15,864 nucleotides of DNA, taken from contig JAWPNA010000034.1 of assembly GCA_045402695.1 (NCBI GenBank), positions 1-15,864 of the forward strand, in the 5' to 3' direction. The stretch is from JAWPNA01 sp045402695. GTDB lineage: Bacteria; Acidobacteriota; Polarisedimenticolia; JACPZX01; DASXTC01. Numbering within the stretch: position 1 is the first letter of the stretch; the number at the start of each line of letters is the position of its first letter. The notes beneath the pieces are model-generated. The model had not been told where the DNA came from. It searched no databases and worked only from the letters and a program-made list of their open reading frames with translations. A program made the translations under genes and the position numbers. This document shows positions 7,030 to 12,842 of the stretch, piece by piece.

Positions 7030-9399
7030 TTACTCCACCGACGACCGCTCCCTTCTGTGCCTCCAGCCGCCGAACCAGCCGTGCAGGTCGCACTTGTCCT
7101 CGGGCTCCGTGCCCTCGATGAACGCCGTCCAGCGCGCGTCAGGGCACGACCATCGCGCCAGACCACCGCTGACCGGGTCGACCTGCTCCCACACAATCGA
7201 CGGCGGCTCCACGAATGGCTCTCCGGTTTCGGCGCCCGCGTGCTTCATGAAGTCCACCCAGATCGGCAGGGCCGCCTGGGAGCCCGTCAGGCCGGTGGAG
7301 CCGCCGTCGTCGAACCCCACCCAAACCAGCGCCAGCAGGTCGGGCGTGTAGCCGGCGAACCATGCATCGCGGTAGTCGTCCGTGGTGCCGGTCTTGCCCG
7401 CGGCCGTCCCCGTGAAGCCGAGCGCCCGCGCCGGCGCCGCCGTGCCGCGGTCCACGGCTCCTTGAAGTCCGACGGTCACCAGATAGGCGGCCTGCTCGGA
7501 CAGGACGTGCCGCGACATCTTCCGGCGTGAGAAGATCACCTTGCCCTTCGCGTCCTCGATGGCCTCGACGAGGGCCGGCCTGTTGCGGACACCGCGCCCT
7601 GCGATGGTGGCGTAGGCGGAGGCGATCTCGAGCGGCGTGACTTCCTGCGCGCCCAGCGCGAGGGACGGGTATGGTTTGAGGGGAGATTCCACTCCGGCAC
7701 CATGGGCCGCGGCCACCACCTCATCGAGCCCGATAGTCTGCGCCGCCCGCACGGTGGGCACGTTGAGGGACTGCTCCAGGGCCGCCTGAGCCGTGACGGG
7801 TCCGCGGAACTCGCCGTCGTAGTTGGCCGGCGCCCAGAGCTTTCCCGACACCCTCATCTCCAGGGGCTCGTCCATCAGCCTCGTGGCGGGCGTGAAGACC
7901 TCGGCGTGCCATCCTGGCGAGCCGCTCTCTTCGTATCCGGCCAGATAGACGAAGGGCTTGAAGAGAGAGCCGGGCTGGCGGCGGGCCTGCGTGATCCGGT
8001 TGAACTGGCTGGCGGCGTAGTCGCGGCCTCCCACCATCGCGAGGACAGACCCATCCTTCGGATCCAGCGCCACCAGGGCGCCCTGCAACCTGGACACGTC
8101 GCCGGCGCGCCGCAGCTTCCGGTAGGAAGCCTCCAGACCGGCAAGGCCGCCCGAGAGTGCCTCCTCGGCGCGCCGCTGGAGCACAGGGTCCACGGTCGTG
8201 AAGACTCTCATCCCGGCACGGGAGAAGTCGGCCGCTGTCTCATCGCCGATCATCTGCCTCACGTAGTCAGCCAGGTAGGCGATGCCGCGGGAGGGGGCCG
8301 CCGCTTGCCGGTTCTTGAGCAGCTTGAGGGGTTCGGCGAGGGCAGTGCGGCATTCCTGCGCCGTGATCTTGCCGTCCTGCTCCATCGCGGAGAGCACCTG
8401 GTTGCGGCGCTCAACGGCGCGGTCGGGATGGATGAACGGGTTGTACACACCGGGCGCGCGGATGAGGCCCGCCAGCGTCGCCGACTCGGCCGGATCCAGC
8501 AGGCGCACGTCCTTTCCAAAGTAAAGCGCCGCCGCCTGCGCGAAGCCCTTGATCGACACGGAGCCTCTCTGGCCGAGGTACACCTCGTTGAGGTATGCCT
8601 GCAGGAGGCGGTCCTTGCTGTAACGTGCCTCGAGCACCATCGACACGGCGGCTTCCGCCGCCTTGCGCGAGAAGGTGCGCTCCTGGTTGAAGAAGAGGTT
8701 CTTGGCGAGCTGCTGCGTCAATGTGCTTCCGCCCTGCTTGATCGAGCCGCTCTCCACGTTGGTGAGCGCCGCCCTGACCACACCCAACGGATCGATGCCC
8801 GGGTGAACATAGAAGTGGCGGTCCTCGGCTGTCAGCACAGCGTCCACCAGTGCTTGAGGAAACTCCGAGATCGGGAGGACCGTCCGATCCTCCTGCATCG
8901 CTCCGTACAGCGTGGTGAGCACCTCGGGCTCGAGCAGAGCTTCCCCGAGAGAGTCTCCCGTCACGGAATCCTCGACCGAGGCGATCCGCTCCCCATCATG
9001 ATGGACCTTCACCAGGCGGGCGCCGCTCTCGCCGCCTGGCGCTGGAAAAGCCCTCAAGTAGACGGTGAGCGAGTCGCCGGCCCGATACTCACCCGGCGCT
9101 TTCGGGGCCGATCGGCTCTGGCGGTATCCGAGCCGGCGCAGGCGGGTCGTGATCTCCTCGCGCGGCATCAGCACGCCCTCGTGCAGCGAGACGATGCGGC
9201 CGTAGATGCGCGTCGGCGATTCCCGCTCGCGCGCCTCGAAACGCGCCGCGACCCGGTACGACACGACCGAGAGGATCAGCAGCCCGACCACCGCGGCGAT
9301 CGACAGAGGGATGAGAGACACCCCCAGCCACCTCAGCAGACGGCGCTTCTTCCTGCGGGGGGTGGCGGGCCGTGAGGGCTTCTTCTTCTCGGACGGCAT
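7030..9399 (-). CDS. mrcB: PBP1b-type bifunctional peptidoglycan glycosyltransferase/transpeptidase (class A PBP)
   Basis: Inner-membrane-anchored periplasmic enzyme that polymerises lipid II into glycan strands and crosslinks the peptides. The product is 789 aa from the ATG at 9399. I chose this start because AAAGG lies just upstream and an alternative in-frame ATG at 9450 falls inside the predicted -10 box. A basic N-terminus (KKKPSRPATPRRKKRR) precedes one transmembrane helix (about 28-49). Next comes a UB2H-like region (TRIYGRIVSLHEGVLMPREE), the feature that separates PBP1b from PBP1a. The GT51 domain has catalytic Glu192 in TAEDRHFYVHPG and QGGSTLTQQLAKN. The transpeptidase domain has SxxK at Ser478 (GSLFKP), SxN at 544-546 (SLN) and KTG at 669-671 (GKTGTT). 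The short C-terminus is Trp- and Cys-containing. All catalytic motifs are intact. The symbol is by resemblance to E. coli PBP1b. Confidence 0.94.
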   Translation of the reverse strand: MPSEKKKPSRPATPRRKKRRLLRWLGVSLIPLSIAAVVGLLILSVVSYRVAARFEARERESPTRIYGRIVSLHEGVLMPREEITTRLRRLGYRQSRSAPKAPGEYRAGDSLTVYLRAFPAPGGESGARLVKVHHDGERIASVEDSVTGDSLGEALLEPEVLTTLYGAMQEDRTVLPISEFPQALVDAVLTAEDRHFYVHPGIDPLGVVRAALTNVESGSIKQGGSTLTQQLAKNLFFNQERTFSRKAAEAAVSMVLEARYSKDRLLQAYLNEVYLGQRGSVSIKGFAQAAALYFGKDVRLLDPAESATLAGLIRAPGVYNPFIHPDRAVERRNQVLSAMEQDGKITAQECRTALAEPLKLLKNRQAAAPSRGIAYLADYVRQMIGDETAADFSRAGMRVFTTVDPVLQRRAEEALSGGLAGLEASYRKLRRAGDVSRLQGALVALDPKDGSVLAMVGGRDYAASQFNRITQARRQPGSLFKPFVYLAGYEESGSPGWHAEVFTPATRLMDEPLEMRVSGKLWAPANYDGEFRGPVTAQAALEQSLNVPTVRAAQTIGLDEVVAAAHGAGVESPLKPYPSLALGAQEVTPLEIASAYATIAGRGVRNRPALVEAIEDAKGKVIFSRRKMSRHVLSEQAAYLVTVGLQGAVDRGTAAPARALGFTGTAAGKTGTTDDYRDAWFAGYTPDLLALVWVGFDDGGSTGLTGSQAALPIWVDFMKHAGAETGEPFVEPPSIVWEQVDPVSGGLARWSCPDARWTAFIEGTEPEDKCDLHGWFGGWRHRRERSSVE

Positions 9400-9445
9400 G
9401 AATGCCTTTCTCTCAGAGCCGGGGCGGGGCAGGGCGAGCCGACCA

Positions 9446-9474
9446 ATCATAGCAGGCGGCAAGGAGTGTGTCGT
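9446..9474 (-). promoter_or_regulatory. Predicted sigma70-like promoter of the PBP gene
   Basis: On the minus strand, ACGACA (9474-9469) and TATGAT (9451-9446) are separated by exactly 17 bases; the -35 matches consensus at 4/6 and the -10 at 5/6. Transcription would begin near 9438, leaving a leader of about 40 bases before the ATG at 9399. The upstream ATG at 9450 overlaps the -10 box, so it is unlikely to be the start codon. Confidence 0.5.
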
Positions 9475-9511
9475 ATGAGTGTGTAGGAGTCATGGATTGG
9501 GCCGCGTGCGG

Positions 9512-9664
9512 ATGACGCAGGAAGCAGAGTCAGCCCCCTCCGAGCTGGAAGCGCGATGGGAGCAGGAGGCGGCACGAGCTGTCGAAGTGCCCGTCAAGCC
9601 AGGTAAATCCGACGTGGAGATTCTGGAGCTGAGCCTCCTCTGTCTCCCCAAAACTAACGCTTGA
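9512..9664 (+). CDS. Doubtful small ORF, 50 aa, unrecognised
   Basis: An open frame from ATG 9512 to TGA 9662-9664 encodes an acidic 50-aa peptide (starts MTQEAESAPSELEARWEQE, ends LSLLCLPKTNA). I do not recognise it. There is no ribosome site before the ATG, and the frame extends upstream only to a GTG at 9479. Third-position G/C is lower than in the confident genes nearby. The stop codon overlaps the -35 box of the promoter at 9661. It may be a decayed gene end or chance. Confidence 0.15.
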   Translation: MTQEAESAPSELEARWEQEAARAVEVPVKPGKSDVEILELSLLCLPKTNA

Positions 9665-9689
9665 CGGATCCAGGGGAGCGTCGTATATT
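9661..9689 (+). promoter_or_regulatory. Strong sigma70-like promoter without an evident full-length gene
   Basis: TTGACG (9661-9666, 5/6 match) and TATATT (9684-9689, 5/6 match) are separated by exactly 17 bases, one of the best promoter matches in the window. It lies in an AT-rich patch. Transcription would begin near 9696 and run rightward into a hairpin, a short ORF and an inverted repeat, and then antisense to the permease remnant and the barrel gene. Confidence 0.55.
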
Positions 9690-9704
9690 CGAGCCGAATT
9701 GTTG

Positions 9705-9729
9705 TTACAGCATAAACTTCATGCTGTGA
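9705..9729 (+). promoter_or_regulatory. Dyad/leader hairpin just after the predicted start site
   Basis: ACAGCAT (9707-9713) and ATGCTGT (9721-9727) are perfect inverted repeats around a 7-base loop. In RNA the stem grows to 9 pairs with one G-U (U9706-G9728) and one U-A (U9705-A9729). Its position about 10 bases after the predicted transcription start fits either an operator for a dimeric repressor or a 5'-leader hairpin. Confidence 0.4.
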
Positions 9730-9756
9730 CGGTTGGACAGGCAAGGAGTATCTGGC

Positions 9757-9834
9757 ATGAACCCTTCTGCGCTCCCCGTCCACCCTCCTCAGGTCCTCCT
9801 GGACCACACCTCTGTCGTCCGCTGTGACGTTTGA
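9757..9834 (+). CDS. Possible 25-aa peptide (leader peptide or truncated gene start)
   Basis: The ATG at 9757 is preceded by AAGGAG (9743-9748) at an eight-base spacing, a good ribosome site, and the frame closes at TGA 9832-9834. The peptide is MNPSALPVHPPQVLLDHTSV followed by VRCDV. It has no signal peptide or recognised domain. It sits about 60 bases downstream of the strong promoter at 9661 and overlaps the left arm of the 15-bp inverted repeat. It could be a regulatory leader peptide, the stump of a deleted gene, or a non-functional ORF inside a structured RNA. Confidence 0.25.
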   Translation: MNPSALPVHPPQVLLDHTSVVRCDV

Positions 9835-9853
9835 CCCAGACGGGGAGCGCAGA
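9766..9853. repeat. Perfect 15-bp inverted repeat enclosing 58 bases
   Basis: TCTGCGCTCCCCGTC at 9766-9780 is the exact reverse complement of GACGGGGAGCGCAGA at 9839-9853. The enclosed part has a further small stem, GGTCC (9792-9796) with GGACC (9801-9805) around a 4-base loop. No flanking target-site duplication is seen and no T-run follows. It might be a structured RNA, a palindromic repeat-family member, or the ends of a minute mobile element. Confidence 0.6.
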
Positions 9854-9872
9854 TCCACCTCACTCATGAAGG

Positions 9873-10100
9873 TCAGCCGGGGCGGCCCACCGCGCCCCTC
9901 ACGCCGTATCCGATCAGTTTGAAGCCGGCGACCGCGACGGCGAGGGCCAAGCCCGGGAACGTCGCCACCCGCCAAGCGTCCCCGAGGTACTGAGTCCCCT
10001 CGCCGACCATGCCGCCCCACGAAGGGGTGGGCGTCGTCATGCCGAGCCCCAGGAACGACAGCCCCGATTCGATCAGCATCAGATTGGCCACCTGACCGGG
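9873..10100 (-). pseudogene. C-terminal remnant of a peptide ABC transporter permease (DppC/OppC family)
   Basis: The minus strand here encodes about 75 residues that match the last transmembrane part of DppC/OppC permeases: VANLMLIESGLSFLGLG, then PTPSWGGMVGEG, AWRVATFPGLALAVAVAGF and a GYGVRGAV tail before TGA at 9875-9873. The SFLGLG-x4-PTPSWG block is a hallmark of the family. A full permease is about 280-300 aa, so roughly the first three quarters are missing. In-frame TGA at 10103-10101 blocks extension upstream, and similarity begins at about 10094. No ribosome site precedes the fragment. It lies just downstream of the barrel gene on the same strand and is separated from the DppF-type ATPase at 1-906 by about 9 kb, so it is probably a relic of a broken peptide-transporter locus. 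Confidence 0.8.
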
Positions 10101-10144
10101 TCATCGCGCGCGATGGCCGCCTCCGCTTTTTCGCGAGCTCTCGC

Positions 10145-11248
10145 TCAAAATCTCCAGCCCACTCCGGCCGAGATGATGTCGCGGGTGTAGTCGGTGACGT
10201 CGTCTCCGGAACTCGTGCTCGCGCCCGGCGCCAGGTCGGATTTGTTGACCTCGCGAGAGAGGCCCGCCTCGAAGTAGACGTGCGTGCCCAGAGCCTTCCG
10301 GAAAGTGACGTTCAGCTCCGTCTTCTCGTCCTCGCGCTCGAAGTGGAAGGTATCGAGAGGATCGTTGGACGTGAAGTCGCGCTTCTCGCGCGACGCGTTG
10401 AGCGAAACGCCGCCTCGCCGATCGTGCTTCCCCCAGCGGAAGTCCACGCCGGCGGACACGATCCGGCGGTCGCTCGAGATGTCTCCTTCCACGGCGGGCG
10501 TGGACAGGTCGTCCCCGTCGGCGTCGTACGACTCGATGCGGTAGCCGGCATCGAAGGCCAGCGCGCCGTCCTTCATCGGCTGCCACTCGAGGCGGGCGCC
10601 GTATCCCGAGAGGGTGCCGTCTCTCTCGTCGAAGGGCGCGTCGTAGTCACGCGTCTCCTCCGATGCGGAGATGGCCAGCTCCAGATGCCTCGGCACGAGC
10701 ACCTGCTCGATGCCTCCACCGTATTTCAGAGACGAGTAGATCGCGCTGTCGTGCACGGTCTGGCCGGCGTCGAGCGAGCGCTGCGGGACGCGCAGCTCGC
10801 GCAGGTAATACTCGGGCAGGTAGCCGGCGTTCACCACCAACCTCGTTTCGTAGCGTCGCGCGGCACTGAGGTCCTGCGAGAGCCTGAAGCCCACCGACTC
10901 GTAGTTCTTGATCGAGTTGCGCGTATAGATCCATCCACGCGCGTCGAAACGCAGCGCCGTCTCCACGCGGGGGATGCAGGCCCGCGCGTAGCCGAAGCGC
11001 ACCGAGGGCTGAAGGACATAGTCATCGGCCGAGTCGACCTTGAACCTGTCCTCGGAACCAGGCTCGCCGACACGATCCTTGTCGTTATCGGACAGCTCGG
11101 TGATGTTGTCGTCGTACTGACCTTCCAGCTCGATCTGGAGAGACCAGTGGTGGTCCTTCTTCTCCTCGGCGAGCGGGTCCGGGATCATCAACAGGGCGGA
11201 CAGTGCGGGACAGCCCGCCAGAAAAACCGCCCTCAACAGCCATCTCAT
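10145..11248 (-). CDS. Outer-membrane beta-barrel protein (BBP2-like), function unknown
   Basis: A 367-aa secreted protein that probably forms an outer-membrane beta-barrel. The start at 11248 is set by a strong ribosome site (GGGGAGGAG) six bases upstream; the open frame extends to 11389 without support. The N-terminus MRWLLRAVFLAGCPALSALL is a signal peptide, with a likely cut after PLA. The mature start SLQIELEGQYDDNITEL resembles beta-barrel porin-2 (PF10082-like) proteins, which often carry a YDDNI segment. Alternating polar/hydrophobic strands with aromatic girdles follow throughout, and the chain ends in AGVGWRF, with the terminal Phe that marks outer-membrane proteins for assembly. 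It is transcribed divergently from the NfeD-slipin pair. Barrel assignment is good, the exact family tentative, the role unknown. Confidence 0.8.
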   Translation of the reverse strand: MRWLLRAVFLAGCPALSALLMIPDPLAEEKKDHHWSLQIELEGQYDDNITELSDNDKDRVGEPGSEDRFKVDSADDYVLQPSVRFGYARACIPRVETALRFDARGWIYTRNSIKNYESVGFRLSQDLSAARRYETRLVVNAGYLPEYYLRELRVPQRSLDAGQTVHDSAIYSSLKYGGGIEQVLVPRHLELAISASEETRDYDAPFDERDGTLSGYGARLEWQPMKDGALAFDAGYRIESYDADGDDLSTPAVEGDISSDRRIVSAGVDFRWGKHDRRGGVSLNASREKRDFTSNDPLDTFHFEREDEKTELNVTFRKALGTHVYFEAGLSREVNKSDLAPGASTSSGDDVTDYTRDIISAGVGWRF

Positions 11249-11376
11249 GTGAGACTCCTCCCCCCTCAGATGTCGCTTCGCCGGCGCCCCGCGCCGTGAA
11301 AGTGCCAATCTGATGGATGGAGAGACCGATGTCCAGTGCACTCGGTCTTTGGAAACTTCCCGTCCGCCACTACGGC

Positions 11377-11406
11377 TTGTCGGGCGCATCCCATCCCGGA
11401 TACAAT
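11377..11406 (+). promoter_or_regulatory. Predicted sigma70-like promoter of the NfeD-slipin operon
   Basis: TTGTCG (11377-11382, 4/6) and TACAAT (11401-11406, 5/6) are 18 bases apart. Transcription would begin near 11413, giving a leader of about 27 bases with AGGAGGG at 11427-11433 before the GTG start at 11440. This rules out the upstream ATGs at 11317 and 11329 as starts. Confidence 0.5.
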
Positions 11407-11439
11407 CCTGCCACCGAACGACATCCAGGAGGGTCGGAG

Positions 11440-11880
11440 GTGCCCAGGTTCTGGAACTGGATCCTGATTCTCGGTGGCGCCGCGCTCATCCTGGTCGAGG
11501 TGATGCTCGGCGGGTTCGCCGGCTTCGACTTGGTGCTCATCGGCAGCTCTTTTGTCGTGGGCGGCGCCATCGGCCTCCACTTCGACAACATCTACCTCGG
11601 GATGTTCGTGGGCGGAGTTCTCTGCGCGGCCTACATCCTCGCGGGCCGGCGGTTCGTCCGCGCGCGGCTGCACGTCAAAGGGGTCGAGAGCAACGCCGAC
11701 GCAGTGATCGGGCGGCATGGAGTGGTGCTGGCCCGAATCGAGCGGCACCAGGCGGGGCGGGTGCGGGTCGGCGACGAGGAGTGGCGGGCGGTGCCGGCGG
11801 AGGGGGCCTCGGCCCCGATCGGGGAGGGCACCGAAATCACGGTTGCGGGCGTGGATGGCGTGACTCTTCAAGTGAGGTGA
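11440..11880 (+). CDS. NfeD-family membrane protein (short form)
   Basis: A 146-aa inner-membrane protein of the short NfeD type, which lacks the ClpP-like protease domain and pairs with SPFH-domain proteins. I start it at GTG 11440 because AGGAGGG (11427-11433) lies six bases upstream and a promoter ends at 11406; the open frame reaches 11317 but that part looks non-coding. Three hydrophobic helices lie at about residues 5-24 (WNWILILGGAALILVEVML), 28-48 and 52-70. A C-terminal OB-fold domain follows (about 75-146), with the typical pattern IGRHGVVLARIE...GRVRVGDEEWRAV...GTEITVAGVDGVTLQV. The stop is four bases before the slipin start, so the two are translationally coupled. NfeD OB domains are thought to bind the partner stomatin-like protein. 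Family confidence is high. Confidence 0.9.
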   Translation: MPRFWNWILILGGAALILVEVMLGGFAGFDLVLIGSSFVVGGAIGLHFDNIYLGMFVGGVLCAAYILAGRRFVRARLHVKGVESNADAVIGRHGVVLARIERHQAGRVRVGDEEWRAVPAEGASAPIGEGTEITVAGVDGVTLQVR

Positions 11881-11884
11881 GGGG

Positions 11885-12754
11885 ATGGAAAGGTACCTCT
11901 TCGTCCTGCTGCTGATCTTCGCGTTCATCATGCTCGTGGCGCTGGCGCGCTCGGCGCGCATCGTGTCCCAGTACGAGAAGGGAATGGTGCTGAGGCTGGG
12001 CAAGTATCGCGCCACGGTCAGCTCGGGGCTCACTTTCCTGGTGCCGGTCATCGAGGACATCATCAAAGTAGACATGCGCGAGCGCGTCATCAACGTCGAG
12101 CCGCAGAAGGTCATCACCAAGGACAACGTCTCGGTGATCGTGGATGCCGTCATCTACTACCGGATCATCGATCCGGTGAAAGCCACCTTCGAGGTGCAGA
12201 ACTTCGGCTACGCCGCCACCACGCTGGCACAGACCAACCTGAGAAACCTGATCGGCGACAAGTCGCTCGACGAGACGCTGACAGCGCGCGACACCATCAA
12301 CGCGAACCTCCGTGCGGTGCTGGACGAAGCCACCAACACATGGGGCGTGAAGGTGACGCGCGTGGAGGTGCAGAAGATTGATCCTCCCGCCGACATCACC
12401 GAGGCGATGTCGCGCCAGATGAAGGCCGAGCGGGACAAGCGCGCCAACATCCTGGAGGCCGAGGGGGTCAAGCAGGCGCAGATCCTCCAGGCCGAGGGCG
12501 TGCGCCAGTCGGAGATTCTCAGGGCCGAGGGAGACGCGCAGGCGAAGATCCTGCGGGCCAACGCGGAGGCCAAGGCGATCGAGGTGGTGTCCAACGCCGC
12601 CGAGCAGTACTTCAAAGGACGCGCGGAAGTGAGCAAGAAGCTCGATGTCCTCAACACCGTGCTCGCGGGCCAGACCAAGTTCATCGTGCCATCCGGCTCC
12701 GACCTGGTGAACGTCCTGGGACTGGACGACAAGACGGTGGTTCCGATCAAGTAG
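11885..12754 (+). CDS. SPFH/stomatin-like protein (slipin)
   Basis: A 289-aa membrane-anchored SPFH (prohibitin-homology) protein that forms oligomeric membrane scaffolds and acts with NfeD in membrane organisation or proteolytic quality control. The ribosome site GAGGTGAGGGG overlaps the end of the NfeD gene. One N-terminal helix (residues 3-19, YLFVLLLIFAFIMLVAL) is followed by the PHB domain (about 22-185): QYEKGMVLRLGKYRATVSSG, then VDMRERVINVEPQ and ITKDNVSVIVDAVIYYRI. A charged helix KAERDKRAN leads into four 11-residue repeats at 189-232 (ILEAEGVKQAQ, ILQAEGVRQSE, ILRAEGDAQAK, ILRANAEAKAI), consistent with a right-handed coiled coil, and then a short hydrophobic C-terminal segment (KFIVPSGSDLVNVLGL). 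It is similar to E. coli QmcA and archaeal slipins. Confidence 0.94.
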   Translation: MERYLFVLLLIFAFIMLVALARSARIVSQYEKGMVLRLGKYRATVSSGLTFLVPVIEDIIKVDMRERVINVEPQKVITKDNVSVIVDAVIYYRIIDPVKATFEVQNFGYAATTLAQTNLRNLIGDKSLDETLTARDTINANLRAVLDEATNTWGVKVTRVEVQKIDPPADITEAMSRQMKAERDKRANILEAEGVKQAQILQAEGVRQSEILRAEGDAQAKILRANAEAKAIEVVSNAAEQYFKGRAEVSKKLDVLNTVLAGQTKFIVPSGSDLVNVLGLDDKTVVPIK

Positions 12755-12758
12755 TGGG

Positions 12759-12787
12759 TTGAAACGACGGCGCGGCCGGAGTAGGAT
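12759..12787 (+). promoter_or_regulatory. Predicted sigma70-like promoter of the DUF1326-type gene
   Basis: TTGAAA (12759-12764, 5/6) and TAGGAT (12782-12787, 4/6) are 17 bases apart, beginning right after the slipin stop. Transcription would begin near 12794, with a leader of about 49 bases and GGGAGGGAG just before the ATG at 12843. The gene may therefore be transcribed independently of the NfeD-slipin pair. Confidence 0.45.
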
Positions 12788-12842
12788 TTTGCGGGTCAAC
12801 GACAGCAAGCAGGCAACCGAGGACGCATTCAGGGAGGGAGAC

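Larger units (their letters stand above)
9400..10144. other. 745-base non-coding accessory stretch between PBP and beta-barrel genes
   Basis: This is the longest stretch without a confident gene. From left to right it holds the PBP promoter, a doubtful small ORF, an AT-rich patch (20 G/C in 50 bases at 9681-9730, far below the flanks), a strong plus-strand promoter-like sequence, a leader hairpin, a possible 25-aa ORF, a perfect 15-bp inverted repeat and a C-terminal remnant of a peptide-transporter permease gene. The mixture of a gene remnant, odd base composition and orphan signals looks like a scar of past rearrangement. Confidence 0.6.

Noticed and set aside
7702..9375. Long plus-strand open frame of 557 aa
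   Set aside because: It is antisense to the PBP gene, whose catalytic motifs are all intact; its translation is Arg/His-rich and shows no domain.
9640..9710. Possible integron attC-like site (CTAACGC ... GTTGTTAC)
   Set aside because: The 7-base box does not fit the RYYYAAC/GTTRRRY consensus, and no integrase or cassette structure is present.
9490..10104. Minus-strand 204-aa frame covering the intergenic region and permease remnant
   Set aside because: It is in a different frame from the recognisable permease fragment, has no ribosome site and shows no recognisable domain; its lower-GC middle is the promoter patch.
10104..10160. Possible terminator downstream of the barrel gene
   Set aside because: The palindrome has its T-run before and its A-run after the stem on both strands, the reverse of an intrinsic terminator.
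11200..11248. Lipobox LAGC in the barrel protein signal peptide
   Set aside because: It would cut at residue 13, which is too short, and the hydrophobic region continues beyond it; the C-terminal Phe and strand pattern favour a barrel processed by signal peptidase I.
11290..11310. Possible sigma54 promoter (TTGGCAC...) on the minus strand before the barrel gene
   Set aside because: The second element (TTGC at the proper distance) is missing.
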